DNA of 64,000 bases from Saccharothrix sp. HUAS TT1 (GTDB taxonomy: Bacteria; Actinomycetota; Actinomycetes; Mycobacteriales; Pseudonocardiaceae): NCBI RefSeq assembly GCF_040744945.1, contig NZ_CP160453.1:4836001-4900000 (forward strand). The letters are read 5' to 3'. The position numbers were made by a program, and so were the translations under genes. Positions 24,002 to 32,800 of the stretch are shown here, one piece after another. Under the pieces are notes generated by a model. The model was given only the letters and a program-made list of their open reading frames with translations, was not told where the DNA came from and ran no database searches. Numbering within the stretch: the first letter of the stretch is position 1; each line of letters starts with the position of its first letter.

Positions 24002-25864
24002 GTGTCCACCGTGCGGCAAGCACTGCGCAGGTCACCCGGCACGACAGCGACGGCCGGAACAGCGGCGGCCGGAACAACAGCGGTCGGAGCAGCGGCGGGC
24101 GGGACACCGACCGTCGGAGCGCCGGCTGTCGGAGCGCCGGACGCGGGACCACCGGACGTCACGCCCCGCCGCGGGGGGACGTTGACGATGGTCGGCGCGG
24201 GCGACGTCGACCACCTCGACCCGGCCCTGGCCTACCACACCGTGACCAGGGGCATCCTGCGCGCCTACACCCGGCAGCTCGTGGGCTACGCGGCGAGCCG
24301 GGACCGGGTCGAGGCGGGCAGGCTCGTCGCGGACCTGGCCACCGAGGTGCCGACCGCGGCGAACGGGCGGGTCACCGGGGGCGGCACGCGCTACGCGTTC
24401 ACCCTCCGCGAGGGCGTGCGGTGGCACGCGCCCGGCGGCCCCCGCCCGGTCACGGCGTGGGACGTGGTGCGCGGCATCAAGCGCCTGGCGCACCCGCTGG
24501 CCAACAGCCCCGGTCTCGCCTATTACCTCAACGCCGTCGAGGGCATGGCCGAGTTCCGCGACGCGCTCGCCGACGCGCCCCGCACCCCCGGAGCCGTCGC
24601 GGACCGCTTGGAGCACACCGGGATCAGCGGCGTCGTCGCGCTCTCCGACACCGAGGTCCGCTTCACCACGCGGTACCCGATGTCGGACTTTCTCAACATG
24701 CTGGCCCTGCCGTTCGCGAGCCCCGCGCCGGTGGAGTACCTCGACTTCGCGCCGGGCAGCCCCGAGCTGGACCAGGCCGTCATCTCCAACGGCCCCTACC
24801 GGCTCACCGACTACCGCCCCGGTGAGCGGATAGAGCTGCGCCGCAACCCCTCCTGGGACCCGGCCACCGACGACCTGCGCGCCGCCCACCTGGACGGCGT
24901 CGTGGTCCGCCAGGGACTGGACGAGCGCGAGGCGCACGACCTCGTGGCCCGCGGCGAGGCCGACATGCTCTGGGACGTCCAGCCGCTCACCGAGGAGCTG
25001 CCGGCGCTGCTCGCCTCCGACGACCCCCGGCTGGAGGTGTGCCCCGCCGGCCTGCTCAGCCCGTACGTCGTGGTGAACTTCGCCTCGACGGCCGAGGGCG
25101 GCGCCACCGGCAAGCAGGCCGTCCGCACCGCCCTGCAGCACGCGGTCGACAAGGCGGCGGTGTCACTGGTGTGGGGCGGGCCGAGGCTCAACGACATCGC
25201 CGACCAGATCCTGCCGCCGCTGTGCCTGGCCCACCGGGAGAGCCGGCCGCACGCCACCGAGGGCGGCCGGGGCGACCCGGAGCGCGCGCGGCGGCTGCTC
25301 GCCGAGGCCGGCTACCCGGACGGCCTCACGCTGCGGCTGCTCTACCGCGACCGCGACATCCACCCGGCCACCGCCGAGGCGGTGCGGACCGCGCTGGCCA
25401 GGGCGGGCATCCGGGTCCGGCTCGTGCCCGCCTCGATCAACGAGCTGTTCTCGGAGTTCTTCTCCTCCTCGGAGTCGGCCCGGACGGGGGAGTGGGACAT
25501 CGCGCTCACCGGCTGGGAGCCCGACTGGTACGGCAACAACGCCCGCACCTACCTCCAGCCGCTGCTGGACAGCCGGGACGTGCCGGAGCGCGGCGACTGG
25601 GGCTCGAACTTCGGCCGCTACCGCAGCGAGCGGGTGAACCGGCTGCTGACCGAGGCGTTGACCTCCGCCGACGAGGAGCGGGCGGGCGAGCTGTTCCGGG
25701 AGGTGGAGGCGCAGGCGTTGCGGGACGGCGCGATCGTCCCGGTCCTGTTCGCCCACCAGTACTGGTTCCACTCCACGAGGGTGCGGAACTGGTTGCCGTA
25801 CCCGGTGCTGAACGGCGATCTCACCAACCTCTGGCTGGCCGAGGACGAGCCGGCCGCGGGCTGA
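24002..25864 (+). CDS. Family 5 solute-binding-protein-like protein without export signal
   Basis: The protein is 620 residues from GTG 24002 (alternative GTG 24011, better spaced behind GGAGGG). From about residue 60 it is a full SBP_bac_5 (oligopeptide-binding type) fold: RRGGTLTMVGAGDVDHLDPA, FTLREGVRWH, AWDVVRGIKRLAHP, ISNGPYRL, VVVNFAST and IALTGWEPDWYGNN. Normally these are lipoproteins feeding ABC importers. Here the N-terminus has no signal peptide or lipobox; residues 15-55 are Ala/Gly/Thr/Val repeats. No permease or ATPase is adjacent. A paralogue lies at 41.6 kb, also signal-less. It may be a cytosolic binding or carrier protein for the product or precursor; function unknown. Confidence 0.85.
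   Translation: MSTVRQALRRSPGTTATAGTAAAGTTAVGAAAGGTPTVGAPAVGAPDAGPPDVTPRRGGTLTMVGAGDVDHLDPALAYHTVTRGILRAYTRQLVGYAASRDRVEAGRLVADLATEVPTAANGRVTGGGTRYAFTLREGVRWHAPGGPRPVTAWDVVRGIKRLAHPLANSPGLAYYLNAVEGMAEFRDALADAPRTPGAVADRLEHTGISGVVALSDTEVRFTTRYPMSDFLNMLALPFASPAPVEYLDFAPGSPELDQAVISNGPYRLTDYRPGERIELRRNPSWDPATDDLRAAHLDGVVVRQGLDEREAHDLVARGEADMLWDVQPLTEELPALLASDDPRLEVCPAGLLSPYVVVNFASTAEGGATGKQAVRTALQHAVDKAAVSLVWGGPRLNDIADQILPPLCLAHRESRPHATEGGRGDPERARRLLAEAGYPDGLTLRLLYRDRDIHPATAEAVRTALARAGIRVRLVPASINELFSEFFSSSESARTGEWDIALTGWEPDWYGNNARTYLQPLLDSRDVPERGDWGSNFGRYRSERVNRLLTEALTSADEERAGELFREVEAQALRDGAIVPVLFAHQYWFHSTRVRNWLPYPVLNGDLTNLWLAEDEPAAG
24050..24150 (+). repeat. In-frame GC-rich repeat at the N-terminus of the solute-binding protein
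   Basis: Repeated GGAACAGCGGC, GGAGCAGCGGC and GTCGGAGCGCCGG units encode TAAAGTTAVGAAAGG-like residues between the start and the conserved domain. Confidence 0.7.
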
Positions 25865-26016
25865 AATGCCCCGGAAGTGTTGACTGACAAGGGTTTACTG
25901 TCGACACCATCGCGTGAAGAAGACCCTCGGACCTTGGGGGCGCACGGGTGCTCTGGTAGGCAGGAATCACTGTCCCAACCGTGCCGGTCACGGCGATCGC
26001 GGTCGTTGGAGGAGTG

Positions 26017-26055
26017 ATGCAGCATCCCGGCTTGCTTTTACCGGCGCCGGAGTGA
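26017..26055 (+). CDS. 12-codon upstream ORF (leader peptide) coupled to the DUF1702 gene
   Basis: GTTGGAGG precedes ATG 26017, which opens a 12-codon frame (MQHPGLLLPAPE) whose stop TGA at 26053-26055 overlaps the GTG start of the DUF1702 gene (GTGA). The DUF1702 gene has no good ribosome-binding site of its own, so its translation may depend on ribosomes finishing this leader. This is inferred from arrangement only. Confidence 0.45.
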   Translation: MQHPGLLLPAPE

Positions 26056-26972
26056 CGACCGCACTCGCGACACGACTGCGGTTGCCACTGCGAATGGCTG
26101 ATTTCTCCCGGCGTGGTTTCCGGCTCGACCTCCCGGCGCAGCGCGCCGTCCTCGAACTGCACGCGCGGAACTTCCTGGGCGGGTTCAACCTCGCGGTGGG
26201 TTCGTGGCGGGAACCGCACGAGCCGCTGAGCCGGGTGGCCGACGAGGAGCGCGGTTTCGCCTACGAGGGCGCCGCCATGTTCGCCGGGCTGCTCGACCTG
26301 GCCACCGCCGGCCGGGCCCGCGCCCTCGACCGGCTGCTCGCCGGGCCGGGCGACGCCTACGCGCACCTGGTGCACGTCGGCGCCGGGTGGTTGTTCACGG
26401 CGGCGCGGGTGCCCGCGCCGACCCGTCTGCCCGGCACACCGCTGCTGCGCTGGCTCGCGGTCGACGGGGCGGGGTTCGGCGAGGTGTACTTCGGTGGCGT
26501 GAAAGCGTTGCTGCGCAGGGCTTCCCGCGTGCCGGGTCCGGTGTGGCGGGCCCGGGTGGCCGGGTGCGGGAGGGCGCTGTGGTTCGTCGAGTCCGCTTGC
26601 CCGGCGGGGATCGCGGACGTGATCGGCCGCGCGCCCGCCCTCGCGCGACCGCACCTGTGGAGCGGCGTCGGGCTCGCCGCCGCGTACGCCGGCGGGGTGG
26701 GCGAGGCGGCTCGGACCGAACTGCTCGACCTGGTCGGGCGGCACCGCGCGCACTTCGCGCAGGGCGTCGTCTTCGCGGCAGCCGCCCGGGTCCGCTCGGG
26801 GATCGTGCCGCGGCACACGCGCGACACGTGCGCGCGAGTGCTGGGGGTGACCGCCGAACGAGCCGCGCGCTGGGCCGACGACGCAGGCGCTGATCTTCTC
26901 GATTCCCGCGACGTGCAGGCGTACCTGGAGTGGAAGGCGCGGCTGCGCGACCGCATTGCCCGACAGACCTGA
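26052..26972 (+). CDS. Enediyne biosynthesis DUF1702 protein (UnbL type)
   Basis: The protein is 306 residues of the DUF1702 family, one of the conserved genes that accompany enediyne PKSs. Recognisable elements are ELHARNFLGGFNLAVG, RGFAYEGAAMFAGLLD, HVGAGWLFTAAR, FGEVYFGGVKALL and CPAGIADVI with GVGLAAAYAGG. It is hydrophobic in places and biochemically uncharacterised; in known clusters it is needed with UnbV and UnbU for warhead formation. GTG 26052 overlaps the stop of a 12-codon leader ORF; an internal ATG at 26094 is the alternative. It starts a chain of coupled genes ending with the thioesterase at 35580. Confidence 0.85.
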   Translation: MTTALATRLRLPLRMADFSRRGFRLDLPAQRAVLELHARNFLGGFNLAVGSWREPHEPLSRVADEERGFAYEGAAMFAGLLDLATAGRARALDRLLAGPGDAYAHLVHVGAGWLFTAARVPAPTRLPGTPLLRWLAVDGAGFGEVYFGGVKALLRRASRVPGPVWRARVAGCGRALWFVESACPAGIADVIGRAPALARPHLWSGVGLAAAYAGGVGEAARTELLDLVGRHRAHFAQGVVFAAAARVRSGIVPRHTRDTCARVLGVTAERAARWADDAGADLLDSRDVQAYLEWKARLRDRIARQT

Positions 26973-26997
26973 GCTGACCGCTCGTCAGGGAGGACCG

Positions 26998-28899
26998 ATG
27001 GGTGCGATGGTGACCGCTGCCGCGCGCAAGACCTTGTCCGTGATCGCCGTGCTGTCCGTCTGCGCCGCCGCCGGCCTGGCGGTGGTGCGGCCCGGCCTCG
27101 GCGACGAGACCGCCGCCGCCACCGCCGCCCGGTTCGGGTTCACCGCGACCGGGCTGAACCGGGCGCCGGTCGGCGCGCGGACCGAACGCGCCGTCGCCCC
27201 GGAGCTGCACGACATCCGCGGCTGGATCTCCTCGGTCGGCGCCGCCGTCGCGCTGGCGGACGTGCGCGGCCTCGGTCGCGCGGCCGACGTCTGCCTGGTG
27301 GACCCGCGCGACGACTCGGTGACGCTGCGCCCCGCACCGGTCGGCGGTGCGGCAACCTACGCGCCGTTCGAGCTGCGGCCGGACGGCCTGCGCTACGACT
27401 CGACCATGGCGCCCATGGGCTGCGTCCCGGCCGACCTGGACGAGGACGGCGACGTGGACTTCGTCGTGCCCTACTGGGGCCGCTCGCCGGTCCTGTTCGT
27501 CAACACCGGCGGAGTGGGCGCGCCGACCCGGTTCCGGGCCGACGAGCTGATCGAGCCGATGGCGGTGTGGAACTCCGGCACGCTCAACGTCGGCGACGTC
27601 GACGGCGACGGCCACCTCGACGTCCTGGTGGGCAACTACTTCCCCGACGGCGCGCGGCTGCTCGACCCGACCGCCTCCGACGAGACCCGCATCCGGATGC
27701 AGGACTCGATGTCGTTGGGCCGCAACGGCGGCGTGAACCGCGTCCTGCTGACGCGGCCGACGGGCGTGCCGGACCGCAGGCCGGTCGTCGTGGACGCCAG
27801 CACCGCCCTGACCGGCGACGCGGCGCAGTCGTGGACGCTGGCCACCGGCCTGCAGGACCTGACCGGCGACGGCCTGCCGGAGGTCTACCAGGCCAACGAC
27901 TTCGGGCCGGACCAGCTGATGGTGAACCACTCGACGCCCGGCGCGGTGCGCCTGCGCGAGGTCACCGGCGACCGCGACCCGGTGACGCCGAAGTCCGAGG
28001 TGCTGGGGCACGACTCGTTCAAGGGCATGGGCGTCGCGTTCACCTACCCGGGCGGCGGCGGCCTGCCGATGATGGTCGTCAGCAACATCACCGTCCCGTA
28101 CGGCCTGCACGAGAGCAACTTCGCCTTCGTCCCCGACGGGAGCCCGGACGACCTGCTGGCGGGGGAGGCGCCCTTCACCGAGAGCAGCGAGGCGCTGGGG
28201 CTGGCGCGCGCCGGCTGGTGCTGGGACGTCAAGGCGGGCGACTTCGACAACGACGGCGTGGACGAGCTGGTGCAGGCGAACGGGTTCCTGAAGGGCGACG
28301 TGAACCGCTGGCCGCTCCTCCAGGAGCTGGCGATGGCCAACGACGACCTGCTGCGCCACCCGGCGGTGTGGCCGCGCTTCGGCCCCGGCGACGACCTGTC
28401 CGGCCACGAGCCGAACCGGTTCTGGGTCCGCGACGGCGGCGGCCGGTACTTCGACCTGGCCGGGCAGGTGGGTTTCGCGTTCCCCGACAACACCCGGGGA
28501 CTGGCCGTCGGCGACGTCGATGGCGACAACCGGCTCGACGTGCTGGTGGCCAACCAGTGGGAGGACTCCGTGCTGCTGACCGGCGGTGAACGCGGCGGAC
28601 CGGCGGCCGACCTGCGCCTGGTGCGCGCCGGCGCGGTCGAGGGCAGGGTGGTCGACGCCATCGGCGCGCAGGTGGTGCTGCACCACCCCGAACGGCCGCA
28701 GAAGGCCCAGCTGTACCCGGCGAACGGGCACAGCGGGGTGTCCGCGGCGGCGCTGCACTTCGCGCTGCCCGGCGGTGGCGCGGCGCCGGCCACCGTCACC
28801 TGGCGGGACGCCTCCGGCACGCACCGCGCCGAGGTCCTGGTGACGCCCGGCCACCACACGGTCGAGCTGGGCCCCGGCGCGACGGCGGTCGTGCGATGA
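26998..28899 (+). CDS. Enediyne-associated UnbV/ASPIC (CRTAC1-type) FG-GAP repeat protein
   Basis: The protein is 633 residues. A hydrophobic N-terminal segment (about 10-32) could be a signal or anchor. Several FG-GAP/VCBS calcium-binding blades follow (DLDEDGDVDFVVPYW, VGDVDGDGHLDVLVGNY, AGDFDNDGVDELV, VGDVDGDNRLDVLVAN), and a C-terminal UnbV/ASPIC domain ends it (LVRAGAVEGRVVDAIGAQVV, NGHSGVSAAALHFALPGG). This is the UnbV member of the enediyne cassette. Its exact role is unknown. GGGAGGA lies three bases before ATG 26998; ATG 27007 is an alternative. The stop overlaps the next ATG (ATGA). Confidence 0.92.
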   Translation: MGAMVTAAARKTLSVIAVLSVCAAAGLAVVRPGLGDETAAATAARFGFTATGLNRAPVGARTERAVAPELHDIRGWISSVGAAVALADVRGLGRAADVCLVDPRDDSVTLRPAPVGGAATYAPFELRPDGLRYDSTMAPMGCVPADLDEDGDVDFVVPYWGRSPVLFVNTGGVGAPTRFRADELIEPMAVWNSGTLNVGDVDGDGHLDVLVGNYFPDGARLLDPTASDETRIRMQDSMSLGRNGGVNRVLLTRPTGVPDRRPVVVDASTALTGDAAQSWTLATGLQDLTGDGLPEVYQANDFGPDQLMVNHSTPGAVRLREVTGDRDPVTPKSEVLGHDSFKGMGVAFTYPGGGGLPMMVVSNITVPYGLHESNFAFVPDGSPDDLLAGEAPFTESSEALGLARAGWCWDVKAGDFDNDGVDELVQANGFLKGDVNRWPLLQELAMANDDLLRHPAVWPRFGPGDDLSGHEPNRFWVRDGGGRYFDLAGQVGFAFPDNTRGLAVGDVDGDNRLDVLVANQWEDSVLLTGGERGGPAADLRLVRAGAVEGRVVDAIGAQVVLHHPERPQKAQLYPANGHSGVSAAALHFALPGGGAAPATVTWRDASGTHRAEVLVTPGHHTVELGPGATAVVR

Positions 28900-29831
28900 C
28901 CGCGACGCGCCTGGCGGGCGCGGGACCGGACGAGCGGGCGCTCGCCGCGCCGGGGGGACCGGGGCTGACCGCCGACCAGCGCCGGGTCAAGGCGCTGACC
29001 AGGTTCGCCGTCTCGATCACCGCGTTCAACGTCCTCGGGCACCTGTTCCTCGGGTTCGAGCAGGCGCCGATCACCCCGGTCGTCGCCGTCCTGACCAGCT
29101 ACGCGGCCGCGTTGGCGTTCGAAGCGCTCGACGCCTGGGCGTTCGGCAGGCGGGCCGAGTTCACCAAGGGCCGGCGGGCGTTCGCGGTCTTCCTGCTGCC
29201 CGCCCACATCACCGGGCTGGCGACCGGGATGCTGATGTGGGGCAACGCCTCCCTGTGGCCGTACGTCTTCGCCATCCTGGTGGGCAACGGGTCGAAGTAC
29301 CTGGTGCGGCTGCGCGTGCGCGGCAGGCTGCGGCACGTGCTCAACCCGTCCAACACGGGCATCGCGGTGGCGCTGCTGCTGTTCCCCTGGGTGAGCATCG
29401 CACCGCCCTACCACTTCACCAGCTCCACCACCGGCGCGATCGACTGGCTGCTGCCGCTGGCCGTGCTCGCGGCGGGCACGGTGATCAACGTCAAGCTGAC
29501 CGGCAGGATGCCGCTGATCGCGGGCTGGCTCGGCGGGTTCGCGGCGCAGGCGCTGGTGCGCTGGCTGCTGCTGGACCACCACCTGCTCGCCGCGCTGGCG
29601 CCGATGACGGGCCTGGCGTTCATCCTGTTCACCAACTACATGATCACCGACCCGGCCACCACCCCGACCCGGGGGCGCGACCAGGTCGCCTTCGGCGTCG
29701 CGGTGGCCGCCGTCTACGGGGTCCTGGTGGTGTCCGGGGTCTCCTTCGGGCTGTTCTTCGCGCTGGTGATCACCTGCGGGGCCCGCTTCCTGGTCCAGCT
29801 CCTGCGCCCCCGCGTGCGAGCCACCCCGTGA
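28896..29831 (+). CDS. Enediyne-associated membrane protein UnbU (RnfD-like)
   Basis: The protein is 311 residues with about eight transmembrane segments, e.g. PVVAVLTSYAAALAFEAL and FAVFLLPAHITGLATGMLM. It includes the RnfD/NqrB-like signatures GNGSKYLVR, HVLNPSNTGIA, ALAPMTGLAFILFTNYMITD and PTRGRDQVAFG. The RnfD fold carries a flavin in Na+-pumping complexes; in enediyne clusters the protein is the conserved UnbU, whose job is unknown. It overlaps UnbV by four bases upstream and the PKS by four bases downstream, so all three are co-translated. Confidence 0.92.
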   Translation: MTATRLAGAGPDERALAAPGGPGLTADQRRVKALTRFAVSITAFNVLGHLFLGFEQAPITPVVAVLTSYAAALAFEALDAWAFGRRAEFTKGRRAFAVFLLPAHITGLATGMLMWGNASLWPYVFAILVGNGSKYLVRLRVRGRLRHVLNPSNTGIAVALLLFPWVSIAPPYHFTSSTTGAIDWLLPLAVLAAGTVINVKLTGRMPLIAGWLGGFAAQALVRWLLLDHHLLAALAPMTGLAFILFTNYMITDPATTPTRGRDQVAFGVAVAAVYGVLVVSGVSFGLFFALVITCGARFLVQLLRPRVRATP

Positions 29832-32800
29832 GCGGCGGGCAGCCGGTCGCGGTGGTCGGCCTGGCCTGCCGCTACCCCGACGCCGACAGCCCGGACCGGC
29901 TGTGGGAGACGGTCCTCGGCCGCCGGCGCGCGTTCCGCTCGCTGCCCGACCGGCGCCTCGGCGCCGGGTACCGCGGCGCCGGGCCCGACCAGACCTACGT
30001 GACCCACGCGGGCCTGCTGCGCGGGTGGGAGTTCGACCGGCGCCGGTTCGAGGTGCCCGGCCCGCTGTTCCGCGCCGTCGACCAGACGCACTGGCTGGCG
30101 CTGCAGACCTGCGCGGAGGCGTTGTCGGACGCCGGGTTCCCCGACGCCGACGGGCTCGACCGCGACCGCGCGGGCGTCGTCCTGGGCAACTCGCTGACCG
30201 GGGAGTTCTCCCGCGCCGCCCAGCTGCGGTTGCGCTGGCCGTTCGTCCGGCGCGCGGCGGCCACCGCGCTGTCCGGCGCAGGCGTGCCGGACGACCAGGC
30301 CGAGCACGCCCTGCAACTGCTGCGCGACCTGGTCCGGGACCCCTTCCCGGAGCCCGGCGACGAGACGCTGGCCGGCGCGCTGTCCAACACGATCGCCGGC
30401 CGCGTCTGCAACCACTTCGACCTGCGCGGCACCGGCTACACCGTGGACGGCGCGTGCTCGTCCAGCCTGCTGGCGGTGATCACGGCCTGCCGCGCCCTGG
30501 ACTGCGGCGAGCTGGACTTCGCCCTCGCCGGCGGCGTCGACCTCAGCCTGGACCCGTTCGAGCTGGTCGGGTTCGCGCGGCTGGGCGTGCTGGCCGACGG
30601 CCGCCGGATGCGGGTGTACGACGCCGACCCCACGGGCTTCCTGCCCGGCGAGGGCTGCGGGGTGGTGGCGCTGATGCGCGCCGACGACGCCCGACGGAGG
30701 GGGCTGCGGGTGTACGCCCGGCTGTCCGGGTGGGGCACGTCCTGCGACGGGTCGGGCGGCCTGACCCGGCCGGAGACGGCGGGCCTGGTGCGCGCGCTGG
30801 ACCGGGCGTACGCGCTGGCGGGCGTCGACCCGGCGGCGGCCGGCCTCGTGGAGGGCCACGGCACCGGCACCGCCGTGGGGGACCGGGTCGAGCTGGCGGC
30901 GCTCAACCGCGTGCGGGCCGGTGCGGCCGCGCGCGCCGCGCTCGGCTCCGTCAAGGCCAACGTGGGCCACACCAAGGCGGCGGCCGGTGTCGCCGGGTTG
31001 ATCAAGGCGGCGCTCGCCGTGCACCACCGGGTGCTGCCGCCGACCACCGGCTGCGAGGACCCGCACCCGCTGCTGACGGGCTCCGACAGCACCGTGCGCG
31101 TGCCGGCCGAGCCCGAGCCGTGGCCGGACCGGACGCCCGTCGCGGGGGTGTCGGCGATGGGGTTCGGCGGCATCAACACCCACGTCGTGCTCACCGGCGG
31201 CGGTCGGGGCGGCTCCGGGGTCCCGGCGTCGGCGCTGCGGTGGAGCAGGCCGCTGCCCGCGCACGAGATCGTGCTCGTCACCGCCGCGGACCGCGACGAC
31301 CTGGCGGCGCGGCTGGGCGCCCTGGCGGCCAAGGCGGGCTCGTTGAGCGCGGCCGAGCTGCACGACCTCGCCGCCACCCGCTACCGGGCGGCGCCGTCCG
31401 ACCCGGCGTTGCGCTGCCTGCTCGTGGCCGATTCCCCCGAGCGGTTGGCGCTGGTCGCGGACCGCGCGTCGCGCCGCGCGCCGGGCTGGGACTCGGCGCT
31501 GCTGGTCGACCGCGCCGAGGGGTTCGTCCTCGCCCGCCGGGCGGCGCACCGGGTCGGGCTGCTGTTCCCCGGCCAGGCGGCCCCGGTGCGCGCCCGGCTG
31601 GACGACTGGGCGCGGGACCTGGCGGTGCCCGAGCTGCCCGACGACGTGCCGCTGCGCGACGGCGCGACGGAGACCGCCATCGCGCAGCCCGCCGTCGTCC
31701 GGCAGTCCCTCGCCGCCCTGGCCCTGCTCGCCGAGCTGGGGTGCGACGCGGTGGCCGCGGTGGGGCACAGCCTCGGCGAGATCACCGCGCTGGTGTGGGC
31801 GGGCGCGCTGTCCGCCGACGAGGGGCTGCGGCTGGCCGCCGCCCGCGGGCGGGTGATGGCGGAGCACGGGGGCGCCGGGACCGCGATGGCGAGCATCGGC
31901 CTGCCCGTGGCCGTGGTCGAGGAGCTGGCCGGCAGCACGCCGGTGGTCGTGGCCGGGTACAACGGGCCCGACCAGGTGACGATCGGGGGCCGGGCGGCGG
32001 ACGTGCGCCGGGTGGCGGAACGCGCGACGCGGGTCCGGGCCAGGGCGAAGGTGCTCGCGGTGTCGCACGCGTTCCACACCGAGGCGATGCGCCCGGCCGC
32101 GGCCCCGTTCGCCGAGGAGCTGCGCGGAGTGGGGCTGCGGCCACCGCGGCGGCCGGTGTTCTCCACCGTCACCGGCCACCGGCTGGACCCGGGCGCGGAC
32201 CTGCGCTCGCTGCTGGTCGACCAGGTCACGGCGCCGGTCCGGTTCGCCGACGCCCTGGCCGCCCTGACCGCGACGTGCGACCTGCTGGTCGAGGTCGGGC
32301 CGGGCACCACGCTGACCTCGCTGGTGACCGGGTTCCCGGCGGTCTCGCTCGACCCGGGCGGCTCCGGGCGCGAGCACGCGCTCGCGCTCGCCGCGCTGGC
32401 CGCCGCCTCCGCGTGCGACCTCGACCGGTGGTTCGGCGACCGGGCCCACCGCCACCTCGACCTGGACACCCCGATCACGCTGCTGGCGAACCCGACCGAG
32501 GTCGAGGCGGCGGTGGCCGTCCGGGAGCCGGCGCGCGAACCGGGCGTGGACCCGTTGCTGGCGCACCTGAGCCGCACGCTGGAACTGCCGCCGGCCGACC
32601 TCCGGCCGGACCGCAGGCTGCTCGGCGACCTGCACCTGAACTCGCTGCAGGTCGTGCAGCTCGTCGCCGAGGCCGCGGCCCTGCTGGACCGGCGCGCGCC
32701 CGCCCTGCCGCCCTCGCTGGAGACCATGACCGTCGGCGAGCTGGCCGAGCTGGTCGCGAGCCAACCGCCCGGTGGCGACACCACGGCCGCAGTGGCCGGC

